Shown one piece after another: positions 40,481 through 53,208 of a DNA stretch of 64,000 nucleotides. The notes under the pieces were generated by a model. That model ran no database searches and was not told the DNA's origin. It saw nothing but the letters and a program-made list of their open reading frames with translations. The position numbers were made by a program, and so were the translations under genes. The stretch is from Caprimulgus europaeus (lineage: Eukaryota; Chordata; Aves; Caprimulgiformes; Caprimulgidae), in NCBI GenBank assembly GCA_907165065.1, contig OU015528.1, forward strand, positions 45,747,515-45,811,514, read 5' to 3'. Positions within the stretch are counted from its first letter, which is position 1. Every line of letters starts with the position of its first letter.

Positions 40481-43400
40481 GTAGGATGAAATCAATTATA
40501 GAATACAATTCAACTAAAAAACCCCAGAAGTTTCTGAATCCTTTTTTCTTTCTTATTAATTTTATTGAAGTCATTAAGCATTTTAGAGGTTTGCGTCTGG
40601 GTCCTCTGTGCACTATTCTGTATTCTGCCCAAGACAGATTGGCAGTGTCTTCTGCCATCATCCTGTGATTATAGAGCACAGTTGGACAACCTAAGGCTCT
40701 GGAGCCATCATTAGCTCTTGGTAAACTGAAGAACAGCTTCCATGTGGGAGCCTGGCAGCCTGGCTCTGCTGTCTTGGGTGCTATTCATGCCAATCTCTGT
40801 CTGTAGGAGGAACCAAACCCATGGAGGCCCCTGGGAGTTCAATGCCAGGCTGCCCTAGAAATCAGCTGCAAACACATCCCAAATGCCTCCTGTAGTGTGC
40901 ATTGAAAGGAACCGAAAGCTGTCAGCTCCTGCCTGCACACTGTTCCCAGAAAATCTCTTTCCCCCAGCTCCCTAAGGACATATGTTGGGTGTCTTCAGGT
41001 TTGTGAAATGAAAGAATTTCTAATTCTAGGCTTTGTTCTAGGGAGTGAGCTTCTTCAGGAAACAGATGGTATTTGTCAGATTAATATCTTCCTTCTTAGA
41101 AGAACAGTGCTCACAAGTTGGTGAGAGGATATATGGGGTATAGAAAATCACTGCCATTATTGGAAACATGATTGCCAGATATTTTAGTGGAGAGGGACAA
41201 AAGGTTATGCTGGTAGAATAACTATTATACCTAAAGATGGCTACCTTGTCAAAGGACTGAGGTACGTCATAGAAAGAAAAATAATGCCCCAGTTTTCATT
41301 CCATTCTGTGAATAAATATTTTGTTATCATTTCTGTTCTACCAATAAATGCTGAAGTATGGACATTACTGAAGCACTAAAATATCTTAATGTGGAGCTCA
41401 CTGTCACTGAGAGTGGACTTTGAACTAATTCGGGGGTTTTGCTTTATCTATTACAAATTCATTTCTGAGAGCACCACAAACCACACTGATCGACCACTCT
41501 GAACAGGAATAGAGTCAAGGGTCATATAGTTTATCACAATTATCCCAATTAAAAAGAAATTAGTTTCTTCCTGCTGTCTGTGTGAATAGTTTCAAAATAA
41601 AAAAATATTGACTCATCTGTATGCTGTCATAAACCAAATTAAACCCAATAGTAATATGAAGATTCCAAGTGATGATAAATTTACTCTGTTAATAAGCTAT
41701 TCCTACTGTTTATTAAATTCATTATTAAATGTCTTAGCAATTTTTCAAAGACTTACAAACTATGGAATTTGTAAATAATGTTTCTAGGAGAGAGATTTAA
41801 ACCACCAGGGAAATACACAAACTAAAACCCATGGTGAAAGGAAGTATGCGTTCATCTCTACTGATTCAGTTTGAATCACTCTATGTAACCATAATTTTAG
41901 TGCTTTATTGGGATAATTTATTTTATGTTTTCTCTCTGTTTCATGACTGCAACGTCAATTACAAAGAGTAGTACCCCTGATCAAACATAGTAAAAGTTGA
42001 ATTATTTAAAGATAATGCGTTCTATCTCTACAATAAACTTTAGAGGTGACTAAAGTACTGGCTGATTCAGTAAAAAGATATGGTGAGGATAGTTGCTCTG
42101 TTTGATAAGGTGAAGGGGATACTGTTTTCTAGACCTCTAATTGTTGTTGTTTATCCGTGGAACTTTTCACATGGGTATACATTACCCTCAAAGCATGGTG
42201 ACCAAAATTGAGCTCGGTACTTCAGTTGTGCTCTTATCAGTGCAGTAGAAGAATTGCCTCACGTGTCTCCCACCCCAGTATGAGATTAGTCCTTCTTTTT
42301 GGCAACAAGACTGTTTATTCATGCTCAATGTGTGTCCAAAATAATATGCAGATGTCTTTATGCAGGACTAGTGCTCACCTTGCAGCACCCCTGCTCCACT
42401 GATGCCATGAACATTCTTATTCAAAGGGGGAGGCTTTGTACATATTTCTATGGGATTCAATCCTCTATGATGCATGTGTTAATTTTTTTTATTATTATTT
42501 TTTTCTTGGGTAATGCATTCAGCAACACCCTCCATTCTTTTTGTTTTTCTCTGGCAGAAGAAACAATATTAAGATCTTATTTATTTTCCCTCATGAGAAT
42601 ATTAATCTAAAGATATATACACTTCTATATATTTTTTTAATACATTACCATCCATTGACAAATAAATATGAACAATTTCATTAATATTTTATATATTATA
42701 CAAAAGCAGATCAAACAGAACATTTGCTCTCATACAACATTTGTCTGTGGTACTGTAAAAAAAAAAGAAAAAAGACAAGACTTCCCTGAGGTTTCTCTCA
42801 CTTCTGACATACCACTTTAGAAAATGCTGCCTTGATTAACAATAATAGCATCACAGTTGTGGTTCATAAAGAATGAGGCAGTTCAGGCATTGTTGCAATA
42901 TAGGGAGCAATACACCATGCTTTAAAGCCTGCTGCTGTAGAGGACATTTCTGGGACAACAGAAATGTTGTCTTTGTGTACAGACATCAAAGACATTTTGG
43001 TATAACCTCAGCCTGTGTAGTGATACCGGGTTTTAAGGACCATTTTCAGATGTTACAGATCAAGTGTGACGTAGTATCACGCTTGTTCAATAAAGCCACA
43101 GAGTAAACTCTACTGAGAGAAAAGCTGATTGTGAATTCCCCCTGTGCAAGCTGGCAGAATGAGTTTTTGCAGTCTTCAAACCACTCCTGATAATGCTTGA
43201 TGTCTCTCATGCAAGACTCGGAATATTTCTTGCAAAGAAGTGTCCTGCTTTAATCTTCTCATCATGACAACACCCAGCACATGGGCATGGGGGAAAGAAC
43301 ACCAGAGCACACCTTGATAGTCTGACAGAGTGGAGCAGGTGCTTTGTTAGCAATTATGAACTTCAAAAACTTTTAAACTGAAAAACCCAAAGCAGTTTGC

Positions 43401-45972
43401 CATCAGGATGGCAGAGATTTTTACAAAGCTTTCACCTACACTTTTAACAGCTGTCCTCATAATTTCTGTAAGAAAAAACAATATCGGTAACCTCGGAGTA
43501 GCTCTAGCCATCATTAATCTTATTCATGACTAGCTAAGAGAACAAAGCAAATTCAATTATTCCAGCCATTTTTGTAATTTGGCAGGATCAGGTAAAAGTT
43601 AGACTGTGACAGAAAAACCTTCAGCTTTTGGGGCTACCCCTTCATTAGTTTAACAGATGTCATTTCTGGTTTACCTCTGAATTTCTGTAAAACTCTTCCT
43701 GGTATAGAAGGTCGCACATAAAATATTCCAGGCAGTTTAAGTTCACTTGAATTATTAGTGAATAATATATATATAAATTCCATTCATACCAAAAAGCTAA
43801 TTTCAAAATTAATTATGAAAAAGTCTGTTCAGGAAGACAATGATTCAAGAGTCACTTCATGATAAAACTGAAGCAAGAGTAGGGTTAAAACTACTTTTTG
43901 CCAAAAAAATTATTTCACTTTTCATTTCACATCATTTAATTTCTTCAAAACTTTATTTTCAAGAGAAAATATTTGATTACTTGAATTTTGTTGATTCCTA
44001 GCTTTTGCATCCATATTTTTTCATTTTAATTTCACTTTCTTACATACTTTAAAAAAATCATTTATTAAAGCTCTTTTTCTTCTCTCCTCCATGAAAAAGC
44101 AAATGCATACCTTGTGGTTAGAGTGATGAAGTCATCAATTGGACTTAGAATGTCACAAGTATTTGTGATTTAAGCTTTTCAGCATTTACTACTAATTAAT
44201 GTGTCATAAATTACAGGATTTAAATTTAACAAATAAAATTCATAAATGATGTAAAGCAGATGCAGTTGCCTTTAACTGACATTGAGAACCTACAGCTTAA
44301 ATCCAGGCATTTTTCTCCCTTCCCTGGCCAGTAAGTGGTAATGTATTAAACATCACATGGATGATGAATAAAAATAAAGTCTGGGGCTGCTGGAGGTTCT
44401 AAGCAATCTGCATTTCAAAAGAGACTGATGCCAGTCAACTGTATTTATCTGAAAAGCAGCCAATAAAACAGACAGCATGGAAGAGATTTCAAGCAGGAAC
44501 TACAGCAAATTCAGAGAAATGCCAGATTTTTTGTGACCAGACAGTGGAATTGGTTTACTGGTAGCTACACACTGGTGCTGGGAAGAGATTATGCAACTAT
44601 AAAAACATGGGCCAAGTGTGGGAAATTGTCATCTGACAGTGGCAAAATCATGTTATCTGTTACCTCATCTAGATTCATTGGGACAGTATCACAGCTGAAA
44701 GCATTCCAAAAACACACAGACAAATCCTGCAATGGACAAGAATTCAGGTTCACATCTGAAGTTGCCCTACAATTTGAGTATGGGAGACTGGGTCTTGTCT
44801 GGTGCCTCTCTTAGTGCATCAAAGTGCCATGTAGAAAAGTGAGGGTGGTTTAATTGTGTCAGCCAGTGGTGATAAGAAAGGAAAATCTTTTTTAATAGCT
44901 CTGGTTAATGTCAATTTACATAGGGCTCTAGTTTGAAATGCACTATAAATCAGTGATGTGCCAACAGAAGCTCCCAGGAGTCTATTTCAGAAACCTACCC
45001 TCAGATGGGGAGGAAAGCTGACTCTCTCTGTAGTTGATGCTAAACAGTGTCTGCCATATAAAGAACAATGTAAAAATACTGTAATGGCACCGTGAGTCAC
45101 ACTAAAAATTCAGGAAACCTTCAAGTCATCATTGTCAGCAAAGACTGTTGTTTTGTTACGATTATTTTATTCAATTACACTTAATATCTTGAGAACTCCA
45201 TATTATACCCACAGTGCCAATCTCAGAGGTGGGCTAGGCAGCAGCCAAACAGGAGATTTGGACAGGCTGAGGAAAGCTTCTCCCAGTTTCTTGGTTCAGT
45301 TGCTATTTGCAGCTACAAGTGTGCATTTTTGAAGTGAATCCAGTAGAACTGCCCATGCAGGTGAAATTAAGTGACTGCTTAACTCATCAGGTGGAAAACA
45401 TTAGTGAATGAGGCCGGTGTATCTTGTAAAGAGGGGAGGAGGCCACATGTATAATAGGCAGATACAATCCAGCTTCCTTATTAAACTTGGGGGTGGGCAT
45501 GCAGACTAGTATGTGGAGCTTCTGCAGCTCTCAGGAGCTGAGGGAAGAGTGATGAGTTACTTAACTCTTTTTCTGCACAATCTGTACCTCAAGAGACTTA
45601 ACAGATTCATATTTTTTTCACTGTCTGTTTGTGTGGTGTCACCCTAAATCTCTAGTGCTGGTGCATAACCTGCTCCTGGCGGGTTTTAGATTTGGATCTG
45701 AATTTTCCCAATACTCACAGTTCCAGGACTTTACTTTGGGCTAATGTGTAAAGTATGGGTCATCATTTATCATGTTTATTTATTATATTATATGATTTTG
45801 ATATTGTTGCCAATACAAATATCAAGAATAATCATCCAGGCACTGAAAGCAACTTGCGATGCAGCAGAACATGTGTCATTCAGAAAACCCAATGGAGATG
45901 GAGGTGCTCTTCACCTTGATTACTCTGCTGCTTTGAATGTTCTTTTATCTATGTCACTTCTGTGTTGTGCAG
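40481..45972 (+). other. NR1H4: NR1H4 intron
   Basis: A 5.5-kb intron between the two zinc-finger exons. It is AT-rich, and I recognise no gene, RNA or mobile element in it. The frame 44533-44814 (93 codons) resembles nothing known to me. Confidence 0.75.
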
Positions 45973-46125
45973 GGTTCTTCAGAAGAAGCATCACAAAAAA
46001 TGCAGTATACAAGTGTAAAAACGGAGGCAACTGTGAGATGGACATGTACATGAGGAGAAAATGCCAGGAGTGCCGTCTAAGGAAATGCAAGCAAATGGGC
46101 ATGTTGGCTGAATGTATGTATACAG
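45973..46125 (+). CDS. NR1H4: NR1H4 exon: second zinc finger, with alternative MYTG end
   Basis: The exon completes Gly and reads [20 protein letters not shown], then [20 protein letters not shown] and MGMLAEC. This is the rest of the first-finger helix plus the second zinc finger (C-X5-C-X9-C-X2-C). With the distal donor (gtattt at 46126) the exon ends MYT plus the first base of Gly, the FXR-alpha1-type +MYTG form (153 bp). With the proximal donor (gtatgt at 46114) it ends at 46113 (141 bp) and joins as Ala-Glu-Cys-Leu-Leu, the alpha2-type form. The acceptor is tgtgttgtgcag. The frame upstream of 45973 is open but is intron. Confidence 0.96.
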
Positions 46126-46131
46126 GTATTT
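46110..46131 (+). promoter_or_regulatory. NR1H4: Tandem alternative splice donors (plus/minus MYTG)
   Basis: Two GT donors lie 12 bases apart: gaat|gtatgt (cut after 46113) and acag|gtattt (cut after 46125). Both leave one base of a codon that the next exon (gt ctg tta aca) completes, so both keep the frame and differ only by Met-Tyr-Thr-Gly just after the DNA-binding domain. The same choice makes the mammalian FXR-alpha1/3 and alpha2/4 isoforms, which differ in activity on some target genes. Confidence 0.85.
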
Positions 46132-46210
46132 GCATCATGTAGTCAGAGTGTGCATTAAATACTGTATTTGTTTAAGTAGGCTGGTTTAATAATACAGCTA
46201 TAAAAGTTAT

Positions 46211-46250
46211 CATCTGACAAGTGGAAGGCACATCTGACAAGTGGAAGATG
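46211..46250. repeat. 20-bp direct tandem duplication
   Basis: The unit catctgacaagtggaaggca at 46211-46230 is repeated at 46231-46250 with differences only at its end. It lies about 85 bases inside the intron after the MYTG donors. Confidence 0.85.
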
Positions 46251-47788
46251 ATGTTGTGCCAGTGCACCAAATCCTGTTGAAAAAGACAAATGTACTTACA
46301 AGCACTGGCATTTAGTTGGTGGTCAGGGACACAAGGGTGTAAGAGCTGAGCAAATGGTGAAGGAAGGGCTGTCCTGCACTAGATGACAGCCATTAGTCTG
46401 CCTAAGTGGGAAGGAAAAGCAGTCAGGGGAAGCGAGTCTATGGGAAAGACTCCCCAGGAGTGATGAGTTTGCAGTATTGTGGAAGCCAGAGCAGGAAAGT
46501 CCTGGTGCTTCCCTTTGCTACCCTTTCTGGGGCTCTCTCTGCAAGTTCTTGCTAGCCAAGTCCAAATTGGCATTCAACATTCTTGAGAAAAGAGGAGGAC
46601 CACCACTAGCAGGAAGTTTCGGTGGATTTGCCAAGTGTGTGTTCCCAGACCTTACCCAGTAATGAGGCAAAGCCTGCTAAGGGCTAGCCCTTTTTTATAG
46701 TCTCATTAGCTCTTCTCATGGCACTATAGATTTTCCTGCCCTGCATACAGGCACACAGGAAGAACCATCTCCAGAAAAGAAGCTGATAGACTTTAATAAT
46801 GTTTCATATTAAAGCAAATATTATATTCAGACTGACAGCTTAGAAACTTAATTGAGCTTCACATTGGATAACTTAGAACGATGTGGATATTGGAGGGCAA
46901 TTTTAAAGACATTTAGAACTCCATTTTGAGTAAAATGGTCAAACCATTATTTTTGTAAGTTTGCTTCTGAAAACAGTCTGTAAACATCTGCTCTTCTGCC
47001 TCTCATGAACAGGGCTACAATTTTTTTTTCTTGATGGCTCCTATCATTTTAGCATACACGTATGTGTGAAACCAATTTAGGCTCATACAGGAAATTAATC
47101 TACTAGGAATTTTTAATATACTTCTATCCCTCAATCTGATCGGAAGATGCTATATTAACTGTGGGTTTTATAAGAAACAACAAGCTCCATCAACATTTGG
47201 AATGTGTCGCCAGCATAATGTAATTAATCTTTCATTCTGCAAATTGAACAGGCTACAAAGATCCTGAGATATGACATATTCTCATGCAATATGTAAATAT
47301 ATAAGCAGACACCACCACTGTGATGACAGCATTCAATGTGTCCCTAAGTATCAGAGGAAAATAACACCCCCCTGTGGTGCTGATCCCAGAGCCATTGTTC
47401 TAAAATTTTGAAGGTTCAAAATAGCCTGAGTGACTCAGTATGACATAAAACCAACCCATCACCAAAAAAAATAGGTCAGCGTAAATAATACTGGCTGGGC
47501 TTCCATGAAACTTTTAAACTGGCCTATCCTTTTCACAAACTGGCATAGGTGAAACAAAAGCCAGTGAGTCCCACTGCCATCTGACTCTCTCTCTGCAATG
47601 GAAACACTGGGTATCTTGTGTTGCTCATGATTTAACCATAAGCATGTTCTAACATACTGCAATGAGGATGTTTGGCAAGGTACTATTTAATGGCTTTTAA
47701 GTAGGAGTATGCTGTATAATTGCTTTTAGTTCAAGGCAATCCAGGACAGTAAAACACAAAGCTTCTAGTAGTATAGAGCATTTATTTG

Positions 47789-47805
47789 AAAAAAAAAAAA
47801 AAAAA
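47789..47805. repeat. Poly-A tract
   Basis: A run of about 17 A in the NR1H4 intron. Confidence 0.85.
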
Positions 47806-48673
47806 TACTAGGAAATAAAAGCCTACCTTGAACTTTGTTTCACTTACTCATTTTTGTAGGATTGTAATTGCAAGCTCTGTGGATTCTTTTTTCCCTCTTA
47901 ACAAGGAGGTAAAGTCTTATAAATATTTATGGCATTGCTACTCAACAATCCTACTCCTGCCCTTTATACACAGACAGATCAAAATTACTAACCATCAGTT
48001 TCAGTCATTTTGATATGAACTGCAAGTTTCTTGGGTAAAATGTCTACCTGGGAAGACCCAGGTTCTGTCACTCTCCCTGGAAGGTAATATTAATTTAACA
48101 CCCATTGAAACCCAGCTATCTCTGAGGTAACAAGTAAAGTCCTGTCTGTCACATGAGTTTTCCAGCTAACTTAAACGGAGACAGAGCAAGATGTCAAGGT
48201 ATTACTCAGAAGCAGGAAACATAAGAAAAATCTGTCGTACTACTTTAGGCAAATGTAAACCAAATTTTCCCTAAGAAAGTAGTAGACCAGAATCTAAGCT
48301 GATGGAAAACAGTACAAGCCTATCAATACTGCCAAAGGATGCACTGAATAATTTAGAAAAAGAAAACTATGATGCTGTGTGGCAACACAAATTACATGGC
48401 TCAATACCAATTATTATCTCCATCATTCTTATTCCCCTCCCTTTCAAGGTATTATTTGCAGGTCTTATTTTAATCATGTAAATTTCCTCTTCTCTCAGCA
48501 GTTCAGGTAGGTTATTTTATATAGTGTTTAAACAGGAAATTAAAAACATTCCAAATGAAATTCACTGTTTTCATGATATCTTCCTCCACCATCATATGCT
48601 CTCTGAATGAGCGTCTTTTCCTGCTCTGCATTTTCAAAGGTGGAGAATGGGAAGGACACTTGAAAGAATTTCC

Positions 48674-48689
48674 AAAAAAAAAAAAAAAA
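48674..48689. repeat. Poly-A tract
   Basis: A run of 16 A in the NR1H4 intron. Confidence 0.85.
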
Positions 48690-49656
48690 GTCCTGTAGCT
48701 TATTTTTAGATGAATACTTAGCTGTTTACTTTTTCATTTCTGTTTTCTGCCTGTCTTCCACAGGTTGTGTAGGGTACCTAGTGCCCCTTGCTTTTGTTAG
48801 CACAAGCAAATTGCTAGTTTTTATGACATCCACGCAAGGATGCTCCCTGGTTCAAGATACTGAAATGTAATCTAGAACAAAAAAAAACCCACAAATGCAA
48901 AAGTCCTTTTATTAAGGCAAGTGAAGCTCTATAGTAAAACCAGGGCTTTTATTAAATCCCCTAATACAATGAAATACAAAATAGCAAGACCAAACAGGTA
49001 ACATTTTAAATAAATACATTTTAAAGGTACATTGCCAGCCTGATTTACTTTTCAGCCTATATTTTTAGCTGTTGGTCTCGCTGTACAGTGACACTGTAAT
49101 GGCTTAAGCCCCAGAGTCCTCTCTTTTGGGTGGGCTTTCTGTGTGAAGATTCTGCACTACAGCCGTAATGCTGCTTAAAGATTATTGAAAACATCCAGTA
49201 CCCTTTGTGTGAGAACAGTTCACCTTGATTACTGTTTGGATTGGATGAGGAGCACACTTTTGATGACAGTCTTCCAATTGTTCCCATTTATTTGCACTCT
49301 GGTTCAGGTCTTGGAGCACACGAAGGAGTTTTCTTTTGGGTGAAACTAAAGCAAAGAGACACTCCAGCACACTCTCATCACTAATGGGTTTTTTGTCTGT
49401 AAAATCAGATTAGAGCTGGTCCAAAGCAAGACCCCTGACTTGTACACTGTGTGGATGCTGGGTCACCAGAAGCAATTGTTTTGCTCTGCAGATGGACTCC
49501 TGCTGGGCTAGACTACTCAGTAGTGTATACTTAGTATGACCTATAATGACAAGTTCAGGAAATTATCTGCACAGGTAAGTGGGTTTGTTAGTGTTTCTCT
49601 TCAGTGCCTGAGACATGTATAAATCCAACTGCTATCTGTTGTATCATGTGTTCTAG

Positions 49657-49790
49657 GTCTGTTAACAGAAATACAATGCAAGTCAAAAAGGCTACGGAAA
49701 AATGTAAAACAGCCCCCAGATCAGACAGTCAATGAAGATAATGAAGGCCATGATATGAAACAAGTGACATCTACAACTAAAATATATAGG
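49657..49790 (+). CDS. NR1H4: NR1H4 exon: hinge
   Basis: The 134-bp exon completes Gly (long form) or Cys (short form). It reads [18 protein letters not shown], then [17 protein letters not shown] and VTSTTKIYR. This is the hinge between the DNA- and ligand-binding domains. The basic [10 protein letters not shown] cluster corresponds to the C-terminal extension and nuclear-localisation region, and the following acidic stretch is the variable hinge. It is the same length as the human segment (44 residues), with KIYR in place of human KSCR at the end. The acceptor is tgttctag, the donor is gtaag at 49791, and the exon ends on a codon boundary. Confidence 0.94.
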
Positions 49791-50262
49791 GTAAGAAAAT
49801 TCTTGTAATAGTTCATACAGTATTGGTGATGTTTGAGTTTAATGTGGATAGTACAGTGAATATACAGTACTTCCAAATTCTCTGGAGCTCTCTGTATTCA
49901 TTAAAACTCCATATCCCAGTAAGTCAAGGAAATACCTTGAGTATAGAGGAAGTTCTGATATTCTTTCTCAAAACTCAGTAAAGCATCTCTAAAATCCATA
50001 AAGTAATTTTTTTTTCTGTGATACCTATGTTGAGTATATATCACATATGGTGAAATGTGATATTTCCTTATATCTAATAATAAACCACACAAACTCATGC
50101 AGTTTAGAAGCATTATACACCTCTCTTCTGTACACATAAACCTCTTGTTTGCTTGGTCTCAAAATGTGAGAGAGATGTATAGTTTTAGGAGGTGAAGCAA
50201 GAGATGCTAGATCATTTCTATGACTGCATTTCATGATGGGCTTTTTTTTTTTGCCAGTATAG
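49791..50262 (+). other. NR1H4: NR1H4 intron with a double AG at its 3' end
   Basis: A short intron of 472 bases. Its 3' end has a T run followed by two AG dinucleotides, ccag (ending 50257) and tatag (ending 50262). Only the second keeps the receptor frame. Confidence 0.85.
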
Positions 50263-50361
50263 GAGAAAGTAGAATTTACCCCAGAACAGCAGAACCTTCT
50301 TGATTACATCATGGATTCATACAGTAAACAACAAATACCACAGGAGGTGTCAAAAAAACTA
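50263..50361 (+). CDS. NR1H4: NR1H4 exon: start of the ligand-binding domain (helix 1)
   Basis: The 99-bp exon encodes exactly 33 residues: EKVEFTPEQQNLLDYIMDSY, then SKQQIPQEVSKKL. It corresponds to FXR LBD helix 1 and the loop after it (human EKTELTPDQQ and MDSYNKQRMPQE). The exon starts and ends on codon boundaries. The acceptor used is the tatag ending at 50262, because the earlier ccag would add five bases and bring a stop codon within a few codons. The donor is gtaagt at 50362. Confidence 0.93.
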
Positions 50362-51416
50362 GTAAGTACATTGATTAACTCATTTTTGAGATGCTGATAA
50401 TGAAGCTAAGGATTACACAGCAGAAAATATTTGTACTCAGCATAAGTAGGTGTAGTCAGTAGTAGAGCAGACTATGGATAAAAGTTTACAGTTAAAACAT
50501 GCTGCAAGTGGGGCACAATCTCTCCCACTCAGTCGACAGTTACATCACATCTTTGTTTATCAAACTTAAATGCTAAGAAAAAGCTTTCAACTCTGGAATA
50601 CTCTTTTATGCTCAAATCTAACCTTTGCTGATTTGAGCTTTGCTTTTTGCATCGTCAGAATAGCGACGGATTTGAGTTTGACTTGCAGCCAAGCTTTCTT
50701 TCTATAAAGACACCAGCCTGGAAGCTTGAATATATTTCATTTTTTTAAACCCAAATTCTCAACATTTTCCAGGTTTGGATTTTTGTTTCATTCCCTCTTC
50801 TTTCCTTTTCTTCTCTGCCTTCTAGAAATTCCATTTTTCCTTTAAGAATTCCCAGTTTTTATGATAGGATGGAAAAAGGTTGGGAAACACGGAGAAGAAG
50901 AAGAAACGATTTAAAACTCTTATTGTTTTTAAAAACCCCAAACCAAAATGACTGTAGAAAATAATTTCCTAGGTCATCAGTTTTGTAAACTAAAAGGAAG
51001 ACTATTGCAGGGGGAATGCTGAATAACTCATAACCAACTTGCAGAACTTATTTCCATGGGAGGCTGAGGAGGTCAAAACCAAAAATATATTTTAAAAAAA
51101 TAGACAACTTCCTGGACAGCGAGGCTTTTGGTTAAATATTATGATACACATAAAACTTCTAGCTCAGGGAGTTCCTAAATTGTTCATTGCTAGACATGAC
51201 ACTGGAAGTGCAACAGATATTCCAGAAGAAAGGACACTTTACTTCTTTTACTTATGTTGCTTTCCAAAATAACTGTTATTGACAACCATTGGCAACAAAT
51301 TACAGTCTTAGATGGACCTATTTCCTGATTCAGTCTAATAATTCTTGTATTTTATGCTCTTAAATGTGAAGTGACAATGAATATTAACAGATTTTGTTTG
51401 GTTTGATTTTTAACAG
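50362..51416 (+). other. NR1H4: NR1H4 intron
   Basis: A 1.05-kb intron, gtaagt to tttttaacag, with nothing recognisable inside. Confidence 0.8.
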
Positions 51417-51516
51417 CTACATGAGGAATTCAGTGCTGAAGGAAATTTTCTGATTTTAACAGAAATGGCTACCAGTCATGTGCAGGTTCTTGTGGAATTC
51501 ACTAAAAAACTACCAG
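51417..51516 (+). CDS. NR1H4: NR1H4 exon: ligand-binding domain helices 2-3
   Basis: The 100-bp exon reads [20 protein letters not shown], then [13 protein letters not shown], plus one base of Gly. This is helix 3 of the FXR ligand pocket. The Met and His of the MATSH motif correspond to human Met290 and His294, which line the bile-acid pocket. [10 protein letters not shown] is the helix 3 to 4 part of the coactivator groove. The acceptor is tttttaacag before 51417 and the donor is gtatat at 51517. Confidence 0.95.

Positions 51517-53208
<1,692 letters not shown>

Larger units (their letters stand above)
46126..49656 (+). other. NR1H4: NR1H4 intron
   Basis: A 3.5-kb intron after the second zinc finger, ending in an atcatgtgttctag acceptor. 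It contains the 20-bp duplication and A runs at 47789-47805 and 48674-48689. No gene is seen. Confidence 0.75.

Noticed and set aside
45744-45972. Upstream extension of the open frame into the second zinc-finger exon
   Set aside because: The receptor similarity starts exactly after the tgtgcag acceptor at 45972, and the earlier residues are translated intron.
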